Origin: an uncultured Lachnospiraceae bacterium
GTDB lineage: Bacteria; Bacillota; Clostridia; Lachnospirales; Lachnospiraceae
Assembly (NCBI GenBank): GCA_910585465.1
Contig: CAJUEW010000015.1
Location: forward strand, 15,523 to 79,522
Direction of reading: 5' to 3'
Length of the DNA: 64,000 bases
The notes beneath the pieces are model-generated. The model was given only the letters and a program-made list of their open reading frames with translations, did no database searches and had not been told where the DNA came from. Each line of letters opens with the position of its first letter. Within the stretch, counting starts at the first letter, position 1. The position numbers and the translations under genes were made by a program. Shown here in pieces: positions 33,947 through 41,858 of the stretch.

Positions 33947-34648
33947 TTAAAAATGTCCTCCAGCTCCCCCATTTCTCTCATAACGAATTGTCTTTCCTTT
34001 TGAGGTTATGATTCCAACACTAATGCCTGGCCTGATAATAGTATTGTTTTCATTTTTTATATCTTCATTAAATTCCAGATAAGAGTCTAATTCATATGTA
34101 TCAATTTCCCAATTATAGCCATATTTATTTATAATAAAACTTTTTGTGGTTTCATTAATATCAAAATAAATTGTTACAACTTTTGTGATAGAACTATTTT
34201 CCGTCATATTAATAGGTAAATCGGTGTCTCCTGTGGCATTAAACGAATAATCTTCAAACTCCCGCTCTATATTGATGTTTATTATACTTACACTGACTTC
34301 TGAATTATTTGAAATAACTATGGAAATATCTTTTGATAAATTTTCACCATCAAAAAAATAATCTGATTCAAATACTTCCGAAATTAATATATTTTCCATT
34401 TTATCTTCAACTTCCGTTTTATAAAAAGAAAATATGTAATATATCAGAACCAATAATGCTAAAATAAAAGTTGAATATATTCCAAATTTTTCAATACCCG
34501 TTATACCAGAGTTGTTTTTATTATCTTTACAAACTAAATAAATCTCTTTCTCATTTTCACCATTATGTGTAAGCTTTTGAACTGAAACAATATACTTATT
34601 CAATTCATTTTTTAGTACTTCTTTATCACTGCCATTATCTCCAGCCAT
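33947..34648 (-). CDS. Membrane-anchored protein of unknown family
   Basis: A 233-residue protein with one membrane helix (about residues 53-75, YSTFILALLVLIYYIFSFY). A 52-residue cytoplasmic N-terminus precedes it; outside, an Asn/Ile-rich beta-type domain of about 155 residues follows. The base composition is far lower in GC than the surrounding genes, a sign of transfer. AGGTATTTGGG preceded by GG lies before the start at 34648. I do not recognise a family. It lies just downstream of the M56/BlaI pair with a gap of about 195 bases, but a functional link is not shown. Confidence 0.55.
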   Translation of the reverse strand: MAGDNGSDKEVLKNELNKYIVSVQKLTHNGENEKEIYLVCKDNKNNSGITGIEKFGIYSTFILALLVLIYYIFSFYKTEVEDKMENILISEVFESDYFFDGENLSKDISIVISNNSEVSVSIININIEREFEDYSFNATGDTDLPINMTENSSITKVVTIYFDINETTKSFIINKYGYNWEIDTYELDSYLEFNEDIKNENNTIIRPGISVGIITSKGKTIRYERNGGAGGHF

Positions 34649-34842
34649 CCCAAATACCTCCCAATAAATATTCCAGTAATTGATAAAATATCTCCAAGTA
34701 AGAGTTTTCACCTGTGTGCCTTATGGTCAGCTTTGATGTTCTCGTTCGGTCTGTGTCCGGACGGCGGCAAGTTTCCCATTAGCGAGAATGATTGTCTGAC
34801 CGCATATCGTAACAGGGTATTCTTCATAGGGCGTTGTATAAT

Positions 34843-36834
34843 TTACAGTTTTGTATACGCAATTTGTGTTCCGTTGTAGTTAATGGTTAAAGACACATTT
34901 TGCTGAATTTCAAGCAATACATAATTTCCGGTTGAAGTACCCATGTCAAAGATATTTACCTCTCCACTATCACGGTCGGCGTATATTCCCGGCTGAAAAG
35001 TATAATTGTAAGGCAGGCCGCCAAAATAGATATACTGATATCCCGCCCTTTCAATCACATACCATGTTTCCGTATCACAAGAATTTATAATATCCCTAAG
35101 TTCATCAGAAAGTTCTTCTTTTGTCACTCTGACACTTCTTCCAATATTTTGGTCTTTTGGTATTTCTAACTGATTATCCGGAGAATACTCGTCCATATCG
35201 TAAAGCAATTTATCTGCATCTGATTTTGTAAGATATTCGACGTTGATAATGGAATTACTTTTATCCCGTATCGCCCGCAAATCTACACTTCCCTCATTAT
35301 CAAAGATAAAATTTTCAAAAGAGCCATTCATTCGTAAGTCCATAAAAATCCTGACACGTTCACCTTGGTAATAGTAAATACCCTCTGTAATAGTAATTCC
35401 ATGTTGTGTATATTCTGTAAAATATTGGTTTTCCATTTTCTCTGTCTTATTTTCAGCTTCTTTTGTGTTTCTGTCCGATTCAGCTTTTACTGATGTTTCA
35501 TTCTGATTTTCGCCAATCTTTACAGCAGTTTTTATGACTGATTCCTTTTCTTCCTGCGTAAGATTTTTCATATATTCACATTGTGCTGTAACATCTTCTG
35601 TAAGCGTTTTCAAATTATTGAACGGCCCGATAGATGTATAACTATCCTTTCGTACCACAACAAATTTGACGCTTCCAACAGAAACAGAGGCTTTGGGTTT
35701 ATCATCTTCTTCCGCACCATCGCAAAAGATATAATAAACTCCATCTTCTGTTAATATTTCATTCTGAATATCGTCGTTCTCCCACGTTACATTATCGTTA
35801 GTGCTGGACGGAGCAGCATATGCACCGGTTACAAAAAAACAAACACAGACAAAAGCAGAGAAAACAGCGGTAATTACAATAACGTATTTTGATTTTTTCT
35901 TGAATTTCATAATAGCATCTAACCTTTCCTTTAATTGCTCTGCACCCTCTGTCAAAGTAACGGAAGCCAAAGAACTTTTATAGAGATTATCTGACTTCAG
36001 AAAAGAAATCAGTGTATCCCCATATTCACGCCTCGCTTCGTCATCAAGTACGGATATGGCTTTTTCATCACATGATAATTCACAAGATTTATTCACTTCC
36101 TTTTCCAGCAGATACACAAAAGGATTGAACCAATGGACGCAGACAACAATCTGTATCAGCCATTTATAAAACATATCTGTTTGCTTGTAGTGAATCAGCT
36201 CATGCACAAAGATGTATGATAGCTCTTTATCTTCCAATTGGCGGACAGGCAAAACAATTCTTGGACGAAAGAATCCAATCATTATAGGAGAAGCAATAAG
36301 CGGATTACGGGATAGCTCCACTCTTGTTTTAATATTTAGCATTTCTTCACAATCAGATAGCAGGTTTAAGATTTTAATATCCGATACCTCTTTATTCCCT
36401 GCTTTGATATATTTGGTAAAGCCTTGGTAAATTGTCACCTTACGGACAAAGAGAACCAGTGCCAATGCTGACCAGATAAAAAACAGACAGACATATCCAT
36501 TAAATGGCTCCCGCACGGCAGCGGTGGTTATATTCCGGTTTATCCGTATTGATTCAGTTTCACTGTTATTCGTATCTGCGGAAGCTGGTACAGCTGGGCT
36601 TGTAGGAGCTTCATTTATTATCGTTGCTTTATCAAACTTTTCAAACAGACTTCCAACGATCGTAGTGTCGGGAGTAAAAGGAAGCAGAAACCGCAGCGCA
36701 GCGACTACCCAGATATAATACTGCCAACGCCTGCTGAATCTGTTTTTATACAGCGGCTTCAATCCCCAAATGATAAGTAACAATAATGTGCCGGAAACAG
36801 ACAACGACAACAGTATTTTCATAAACTCATTCAT
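34843..36834 (-). CDS. M56-family (BlaR1-type) membrane metallopeptidase
   Basis: A 663-residue sensor protease. Four N-terminal helices (by about residue 230) surround the zinc motif HELIHYKQTD, with the later Glu in CDEKAI. Another helix, VIVITAVFSAFVCVCFFV, leads outside. In BlaR1 the next part is a penicillin-binding domain with an STxK serine. Here the C-terminal roughly 330 residues are instead acidic and beta-rich with no SxxK visible, so the signal is probably not a beta-lactam. GGAG lies 9 bases before the start, and the frame overlaps the BlaI gene by 8 bases. On sensing its signal it should cleave the BlaI repressor. Confidence 0.9.
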   Translation of the reverse strand: MNEFMKILLSLSVSGTLLLLIIWGLKPLYKNRFSRRWQYYIWVVAALRFLLPFTPDTTIVGSLFEKFDKATIINEAPTSPAVPASADTNNSETESIRINRNITTAAVREPFNGYVCLFFIWSALALVLFVRKVTIYQGFTKYIKAGNKEVSDIKILNLLSDCEEMLNIKTRVELSRNPLIASPIMIGFFRPRIVLPVRQLEDKELSYIFVHELIHYKQTDMFYKWLIQIVVCVHWFNPFVYLLEKEVNKSCELSCDEKAISVLDDEARREYGDTLISFLKSDNLYKSSLASVTLTEGAEQLKERLDAIMKFKKKSKYVIVITAVFSAFVCVCFFVTGAYAAPSSTNDNVTWENDDIQNEILTEDGVYYIFCDGAEEDDKPKASVSVGSVKFVVVRKDSYTSIGPFNNLKTLTEDVTAQCEYMKNLTQEEKESVIKTAVKIGENQNETSVKAESDRNTKEAENKTEKMENQYFTEYTQHGITITEGIYYYQGERVRIFMDLRMNGSFENFIFDNEGSVDLRAIRDKSNSIINVEYLTKSDADKLLYDMDEYSPDNQLEIPKDQNIGRSVRVTKEELSDELRDIINSCDTETWYVIERAGYQYIYFGGLPYNYTFQPGIYADRDSGEVNIFDMGTSTGNYVLLEIQQNVSLTINYNGTQIAYTKL

Positions 36835-37201
36835 TTTCTTTTCTCCAAAATGATTCAATCTCTTTCAATTCGTCTGCCGAAAGAATATCCTGCCGCAACA
36901 ATGTTGATATTAGATTTTTTACATTCCCACCGTAAACCTTATCAAGAAAGCTGTGCGTCTGCATGGTCTGATATTCTGCTTCTGTTACCGTAGCCACATA
37001 TTCATTCCGTCTGCCGATTTTTTTGACTTTCAGGAACCTTTTTTCTCCCAGCCGGGAAAGCAAAGTAAGTACCGTGTTGTTTTTCCATTCGTTTTTGTCT
37101 TTTCCCAGTTCCTCCATGATGAGGGAGTATAAAGCCGCCCCTCCATTCTTCCAAATAATTTTCATTAGTACCAGTTCGGATTCAGAAATATGCTGTGCCA
37201 T
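36827..37201 (-). CDS. BlaI/MecI-family repressor
   Basis: A 124-residue winged-helix repressor: ISESELVLMKIIWKNGGAAL, WKNNTVLTLLSRLGEKRFL (recognition helix), VKKIGRRNEYVATV (wing), followed by the dimerisation helices where M56 proteases usually cut (about residue 100). It is the first gene of a BlaI-M56 operon. Two similar direct repeats lie just upstream (37215-37260) as its likely operators. Confidence 0.93.
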   Translation of the reverse strand: MAQHISESELVLMKIIWKNGGAALYSLIMEELGKDKNEWKNNTVLTLLSRLGEKRFLKVKKIGRRNEYVATVTEAEYQTMQTHSFLDKVYGGNVKNLISTLLRQDILSADELKEIESFWRKENE

Positions 37202-37214
37202 GTTGTCCTCCTTC

Positions 37215-37260
37215 TATCTTAACAAAATGTAGGTATTTAAATATCTTAACACTTTGTAGG
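37215..37260. promoter_or_regulatory. Tandem BlaI-type operators
   Basis: Two 19-base copies, TATCTTAAC followed by AAAATGTAGG (37215-37233) or ACTTTGTAGG (37242-37260), repeat 27 bases apart and match at 16 of 19 positions. Each contains an ACA-N3-TGT dyad on the minus strand, the same type as the TACA/TGTA half-sites bound by BlaI, MecI and CopY. They begin 14 bases before the repressor start codon. Confidence 0.65.
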
Positions 37261-37289
37261 TGATATTACAATACCATAAAAGAAATTTA

Positions 37290-37843
37290 AGAATTAAATA
37301 AATCGGAGATCTTAAAATCGGCATTAAAGGGTGAAAACATAATTCACTATCATTATCAGCATAGATAATGTTATCAAATGCAAGTGCATACCCTAGTCCT
37401 TCCTTTACCATAATTGACGCATTATAAAGCAGATTGTACGTTGCAATAATATTCAGCTTGTCTAAATTTTCCCCAAACCATTTAGGCATTTCATCGGAAA
37501 GACTCTGCCTTGAACAAATAAGAGGCAGTGAAATCAAATCTTTCATTTGCATATACGGTTTTTCTGTTAAAGAGTCAGTTTTTTTCATAAGTATTCCCCA
37601 TGAATCCTCAAAAGGAATTTTGATAAAATTATATTTGACCGGATCGGCCTCCTGCACAATAACCGCAAAATCAGGACAGCCCTTTGTCTGACCGTTTATT
37701 GACTGCATCTGTTCCGCTGCTGTAAAAATGGTAGCGAATAAGTGGATATTTCTCCTGAAGACTGCCTATCGCGTGCATAACATTTTGTAATGTTTTCCTG
37801 TCTGGCGACCTCCAAAAAAATAGCGCAATACCCGAATTTCCAT
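37290..37843 (-). pseudogene. LysR-family regulator, decayed
   Basis: It starts at 37843 with the same N-terminus as the other two LysR genes of the window. One extra T in a T-run near 37813-37819 shifts the frame after EIRVLRYF. Beyond ARQENITK about 90 residues (most of the HTH and hinge) are missing, and the frame resumes in the effector domain (IKIPFEDSWGILMKK, YNASIMVKEGLGYALAFDN). It lies divergent from the reductase gene at 38020, whose regulator it presumably was. Confidence 0.85.
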
Positions 37844-38019
37844 GATATTTTCTCCGTTTTCTTATCTATTATGATTTCATTGCTGTCTATGAGTATATTA
37901 TTCTCAGAAATGCTTTCCAAGAATAACTAGAAATAAAAATCAAGTATTTTACATTTCTCAACAAGTAAGCTACAATATGAAAAACAAACAGTGTCACAGT
38001 AAAAGAGGAGGCTGTTAAA

Positions 38020-38589
38020 ATGAAAGTAATAGGCGTAAATGGGAGTGCCAGAAAAGAGAGCAATACGGCACTTTTGATTGAAAAAGTGTTTGACGAATTG
38101 AAAGAGGCAGGAATAGAAACAGAATTGATACAGTTTGCAGGAATGGTAATTGAGCCATGCAAAGCCTGCTTTGCATGTGGTGGAAAAAAGAACTGTATCC
38201 ATAAAAAAGATGCTTTTGGAGAGATATTTGAAAAAATGACAGAAGCTGACGGAATTATTTTAGGCTCACCCGTTTATTCGGCAAATATCTCTGCAAACAT
38301 GCAGGCATTTTTGGAAAGGGCGGCTGTTGTCTGTGACATGAATCAAGGGATACTTACCCATAAAGTCGGGGCGGCTGTTGCGGCAGTACGCAGGGGTGGC
38401 GCCCTTCAAACGATTGATTCCATGAATCACTTTTTCTTAAACCATGAAATGTTTGTAGCAGGCTCAACTTATTGGAATATAGCATACGGGCAGATGCCGG
38501 GAGATGTGCTGAAAGACGAGGAAGGCATGGTCAATATGAAGAATCTGGGGCAGAACATGGCATATCTTTTGAACGCCTTGAAAGGATGA
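38020..38589 (+). CDS. Flavodoxin-family NADPH-dependent FMN reductase
   Basis: A 189-residue protein: VIGVNGSARKESNTALLIEK (phosphate loop), then the Cys box CKACFACGGKKNCIHKKD, LGSPVYSANISANMQAFLER and the closing DEEGMVNMKNLGQNMAYLL. This is the intact form of the deleted gene at 14877-15303. Cysteines in the C-x2-C-x2-C-x4-C region match the loop that binds a [4Fe-4S] cluster in iron-sulfur flavoproteins, so a cluster is possible. GGAGG lies ahead of the start. It is followed by the reductase gene 38594 after only 4 bases. Confidence 0.9.
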   Translation: MKVIGVNGSARKESNTALLIEKVFDELKEAGIETELIQFAGMVIEPCKACFACGGKKNCIHKKDAFGEIFEKMTEADGIILGSPVYSANISANMQAFLERAAVVCDMNQGILTHKVGAAVAAVRRGGALQTIDSMNHFFLNHEMFVAGSTYWNIAYGQMPGDVLKDEEGMVNMKNLGQNMAYLLNALKG

Positions 38590-38593
38590 GAGT

Positions 38594-39529
38594 ATGGGAA
38601 GAATAATTAGTTTTGCACTGTCACTTATGTTGCTGTCCTCTTTGTCTGTCTGCGGAAATACGGCAGTCAGAAGTGATGTTTCAGAATTTGACCTTGCGAG
38701 TGGAACAAATGGAAATGCACCTGCGGTTATGTTAAACAGCGGCTATGAAATGCCCATTGCAGGAATAGGTACTTATTCCTTACATGATGATACTTGTGTA
38801 AATTCAGTAAAGTCCGCTTTACAGCAAGGAGTGAGGCTGATAGATACTGCCTATATGTACGGTAATGAAAAGGAAGTCGGGCAAGCAGTCAAAGAATTTA
38901 TGGAAGAATCAGGAGTGTCCCGGGAAGAAATCTTTGTTATTACAAAACTCTATCCGGGCGAACAATTTGATAATCCGGAAAAAGCCATACAGGATGCTTT
39001 GGATAAACTGGATATTGGATATATCGATATGATGTTGCTGCATCATCCGGGAAATAATGATGTGGATGCGTATCACGCAATGGAGCAGGCGGCAGCAGAC
39101 GGAAAGATTCATTCCATAGGATTGTCAAATTGGTATATTGAGGAAATTGATACGTTTTTGCAGGAAGTGACAGTCACGCCTGCATTGATTCAAAATGAAA
39201 TTCACCCATATTATCAGGAAAAGGAAGTGGTTGAATATATGCATGGACTGGGAATCGTCATGCAGGCATGGTATCCGTTGGGCGGCAGAGGTTATACCGC
39301 GGAACTGTTAGGAAATGAAACAATCGTAAAAATAGCAGAGGCGCATGGTGTGTCGGCGGCACAGATCATATTGCGTTGGGATTTACAAAATGGTGTTGTG
39401 GTTATTCCCGGATCAAGTAATCCTGAACATATACTGGAGAATATTTCTCTGTTTGATTTTGAGCTGACCGATGAAGAAATGGATCAGATAAATGCGCTCA
39501 ATAGAAATGAAAAACATGACTGGTATTGA
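38594..39529 (+). CDS. Aldo/keto reductase with lipoprotein-like signal
   Basis: A 311-residue AKR. The catalytic set is visible: Asp/Tyr in LIDTAYMYGNE, Lys in FVITKLYPGE and His in MLLHHPGN; the C-terminal NADPH site is VIPGSSNPEHILENI. Unlike ordinary AKRs, it starts with a 20-residue hydrophobic signal ending in the lipobox-like SLSVC (Cys21) and a Ser/Asn-rich linker. That suggests export and lipid anchoring, which is surprising for an NADPH enzyme; the signal may instead act as a membrane anchor. Co-transcribed with the FMN reductase before it. Confidence 0.88.
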   Translation: MGRIISFALSLMLLSSLSVCGNTAVRSDVSEFDLASGTNGNAPAVMLNSGYEMPIAGIGTYSLHDDTCVNSVKSALQQGVRLIDTAYMYGNEKEVGQAVKEFMEESGVSREEIFVITKLYPGEQFDNPEKAIQDALDKLDIGYIDMMLLHHPGNNDVDAYHAMEQAAADGKIHSIGLSNWYIEEIDTFLQEVTVTPALIQNEIHPYYQEKEVVEYMHGLGIVMQAWYPLGGRGYTAELLGNETIVKIAEAHGVSAAQIILRWDLQNGVVVIPGSSNPEHILENISLFDFELTDEEMDQINALNRNEKHDWY

Positions 39530-39537
39530 AAGTAAAT

Positions 39538-39581
39538 GGCACAAATCCTATAGCCAATGGATTTGTGCCAGATTTTTTATA
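39538..39581 (+). terminator. Rho-independent terminator after the aldo/keto reductase
   Basis: Perfect 11-base stem GGCACAAATCC (39538-39548) and GGATTTGTGCC (39559-39569), loop of 10, followed by AGATTTTTTA. Confidence 0.85.
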
Positions 39582-39634
39582 ACAGTTCTAAATTTTCATC
39601 TCGGAGAAATATAAGAAAGCATTTCCGTCAGTTC

Positions 39635-39736
39635 TTTTCGCCAATGTTATTGTGTGCTATAATTTGTTACAAGAATAACACTTAATAAATGTTATGACCT
39701 GGGTCAGATAAGACCTGTTTTATAGCATTTATTAAG
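39635..39736 (+). promoter_or_regulatory. Promoter and leader hairpin before the SUKH-like gene
   Basis: TATAAT at 39658-39663 with a weak -35 near 39635. The untranslated leader contains a long imperfect stem, CTTAATAAATG (39681-39691) pairing with CATTTATTAAG (39726-39736). No riboswitch class is recognised. GGAGG lies before the start at 39793. Confidence 0.4.
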
Positions 39737-39792
39737 GGAGAGAAAAACCTGTAACGAATGTAAAGCTTCTAGCGTTTGGAGGAATTTTATTT

Positions 39793-40287
39793 ATGAATGC
39801 ACCAGAACAATATGATATGCGGATTGCCTGTATTATGACCAAAATTAAAAACCTGCATGACAGAGAATTGGAATTGCCGAATCTGGGAAAGCCTTTTCCC
39901 TATACGTTGGAAGACCCTCTGATTATGATTTATCTGACAGAGGAAGAAATGGATGACAACGAAGATGACGAGGAGGGTGAGGGGGGATTTATTCCGCTCT
40001 GTGAGGAAGGCTGTGGCATGTACAGTATGTTGGTTGTAAATTCTAAGGACCCGGACACTTACGGAACGGTCTGGTTTTGGGATTTTGCCAATGATTTTGG
40101 CACAGCTCCAATGAAGGATGCACAGACCGGACAGCCTTTTCGTTTTCTGGATTGGCTGGAGTACTGGGCAGATCGCACAGCAACATTAAAAGATGATGAA
40201 TATTTTAGTTTTTCGGATGCTGTACAGATGCCAGAACCGCCAGACAATCCTGATATTATGGGAAGAAAAATAGGATTCATTAAATAG
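39793..40287 (+). CDS. SUKH/SMI1-KNR4-like protein
   Basis: A 164-residue acidic protein. The stretch around GFIPLCEEGCGMYSMLVVN, then YGTVWFWDFANDFGTAP and the FLDWLEYWAD helix follow the usual SUKH pattern (GCG ... lvvn ... G.vW ... sF.eWl..W). SUKH proteins are mostly immunity proteins against contact or polymorphic toxins; no toxin gene is next to it, so it may be an orphan. An EDDEEGEGG stretch at about 57-65 is strongly acidic. It has its own promoter. Confidence 0.6.
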   Translation: MNAPEQYDMRIACIMTKIKNLHDRELELPNLGKPFPYTLEDPLIMIYLTEEEMDDNEDDEEGEGGFIPLCEEGCGMYSMLVVNSKDPDTYGTVWFWDFANDFGTAPMKDAQTGQPFRFLDWLEYWADRTATLKDDEYFSFSDAVQMPEPPDNPDIMGRKIGFIK

Positions 40288-40506
40288 TAAATTAATTATC
40301 TGAAAAAGCATAAAAAGACAACCTATACAACTTTTGTATAAGCAAAGGGCGGCAGAGAGAAATCTCTGCCGTTACACATATTAAAAACTCAGAAATACTT
40401 TTTGACCAGTTGTGTTTTGAAATCGACCAGCTATCGCAATTTTATTGAAACTACTGTCTGCTTTATTTATAATGGCACTGTAAAGGAAAAGAAAGAAGTG
40501 ATTATC

Positions 40507-40644
40507 ATGCAGGTTGAAATTAAAAAAGTCAATAATTTTGATCTGAGTTTTACAGGTACAATTTGTGTTAAATTATCAGACGGTATAACAACATATGTAT
40601 CCAGACGGTATGTTCCAAAACTGAAAAAAATATTAGGAATATGA
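40507..40644 (+). pseudogene. LytTR DNA-binding domain fragment
   Basis: The last 45 residues (VEIKKVNNFDLSFTGTICVK, SDGITTYVSRRYVPKLKKIL) match the end of LytTR response regulators, which read similarly before the stop. The receiver and most of the LytTR domain are absent upstream. It is followed 11 bases later by the DUF3021 remnant, reproducing the common LytTR-DUF3021 gene order. Confidence 0.65.
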
Positions 40645-40654
40645 GGTGAATGTT

Positions 40655-40994
40655 ATGAAAAAGAAAATTTTTACGCGCAGTCTTTTAGGATTTCCAATCG
40701 GAATTGCAATAGGCTATTTCATTACAATCTTGATTTCTCTTGGTTGGGCAAATGGATAATTGGAGTATTGTAAGGCAGACCGGGATTTACTTTTCAATCA
40801 TTTCGGTAATAATGCTGCCAATCGCTTATTTTGCATATTGGATGGAACATAGCGTAATCGGATTTTTTATCTATTTCGGAATTTTTGTTTTACTTTTTGC
40901 AATTATATGGATAACACAGTTTGTGATAGGTAAGCACAATGTAAGAAAAATGAATGAGAAATTATTTCAAACAAAGGATAACCGAAATAAGTGA
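40655..40994 (+). pseudogene. DUF3021 membrane protein, internally deleted
   Basis: The first frame (KKKIFTRSLLGFPIGIAIGY then FITILISLGW) stops at 40759. A second frame from about 40745 continues with the later helices (TGIYFSIISVIMLPIAYFAY, GFFIYFGIFVLLFAIIWITQ) and the end KKHNV-type tail KHNVRKMNEKLFQ. In intact DUF3021 proteins about 45 residues lie between these parts. Both frame and length are damaged. Confidence 0.75.
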
Positions 40995-41176
40995 GAAACC
41001 TGGAACGTGAATATGGTGTGAAGTTTTGTGTAAACTAAAAAAACTGATATAAGATATGTGAATAGTTACAAAGGGCAGAGCCAGATTTTTCTGATGCTGC
41101 CCCAGTCCTGTCGGGGATATCGCAGAAGAAAAGCCGATTCCCCGTACGCTTTCTTTGAGATTTTTCCGATAATCGG

Positions 41177-41815
41177 CTATCTGACACAAATACTAAAAAG
41201 CAATGCTTTTAATTTTTCATTTATTGTATGCCTGGTTATATACTCAAAAACATCTTGTTTAGATAATGCTTTTTTGACAAAATTTGAATCCAATTCATTG
41301 ATAACTTCACAAATATCTCTCTTCGATATTCTGTTAAATTTTTTTACCGTCAAAGTATCTTTGACTTTCCGTTCTGCTGATTCTTTCGGATAACCAGTTC
41401 CAAACTCTCCTTCAAATAGTTTTTCTAAAGTATATTGCAAATTTAAGTTTCCAAGCCAGCCATATCCTAATCCCAAAGATAGCGAAACAGCATTCCCATC
41501 ATTTATTCTTCCAAAAAGAAATGCATCCTGCGGGTTCTGTACAAATCCACATAAAACACCCGGCAAAGAATTACATGCCAAAGCCATCCCCTGACCGGAG
41601 GAACATCCTGTTATCACAAAATCAACAGACTGACTGGACAGCAAAAGAGAAACTAAAAAAGCTATTTCCGTATAAGAGTAGATGGTGTTCTCTTCTGAAA
41701 ATACCCCAAAATTTATAATTTCATGCTCTAACCCTTTTACAGCCTTTTTACATGCTTCATAGATGGCAGAATTTTTTTCTTTTTGTGAGCTTGCCTGAAT
41801 AACTGCGATTTTCAT
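41177..41815 (-). CDS. RpiB/LacA/LacB-family sugar-phosphate isomerase
   Basis: A 212-residue protein. VIQASSQKEKNSAIYEACKK at the N-terminus and the signature TGCSSGQGMALACNSLPGV (with the catalytic Cys) are those of the RpiB/LacAB family. Members are usually about 150 residues; this subgroup has roughly 60 extra C-terminal residues. It should interconvert ketose and aldose phosphates such as ribulose-5-phosphate. It follows the RES-domain gene on the same strand with a 43-base gap, an odd pair, since RES proteins act on NAD. Confidence 0.85.
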   Translation of the reverse strand: MKIAVIQASSQKEKNSAIYEACKKAVKGLEHEIINFGVFSEENTIYSYTEIAFLVSLLLSSQSVDFVITGCSSGQGMALACNSLPGVLCGFVQNPQDAFLFGRINDGNAVSLSLGLGYGWLGNLNLQYTLEKLFEGEFGTGYPKESAERKVKDTLTVKKFNRISKRDICEVINELDSNFVKKALSKQDVFEYITRHTINEKLKALLFSICVR

Positions 41816-41858
41816 TATAATAATTTTCCTTTCAAATCCAGATTTGCCGCTTGCTCCA

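Noticed and set aside
39681..39736. Leader hairpin before the SUKH-like gene as a riboswitch
   Set aside because: It is a simple AT-rich stem without the conserved core of any riboswitch class I know.
40998..41021. Short stretch resembling the IS orfA codons around MEREYGV at 6190-6206
   Set aside because: Only about 20 bases are alike, and no IS end or transposase sequence lies nearby.
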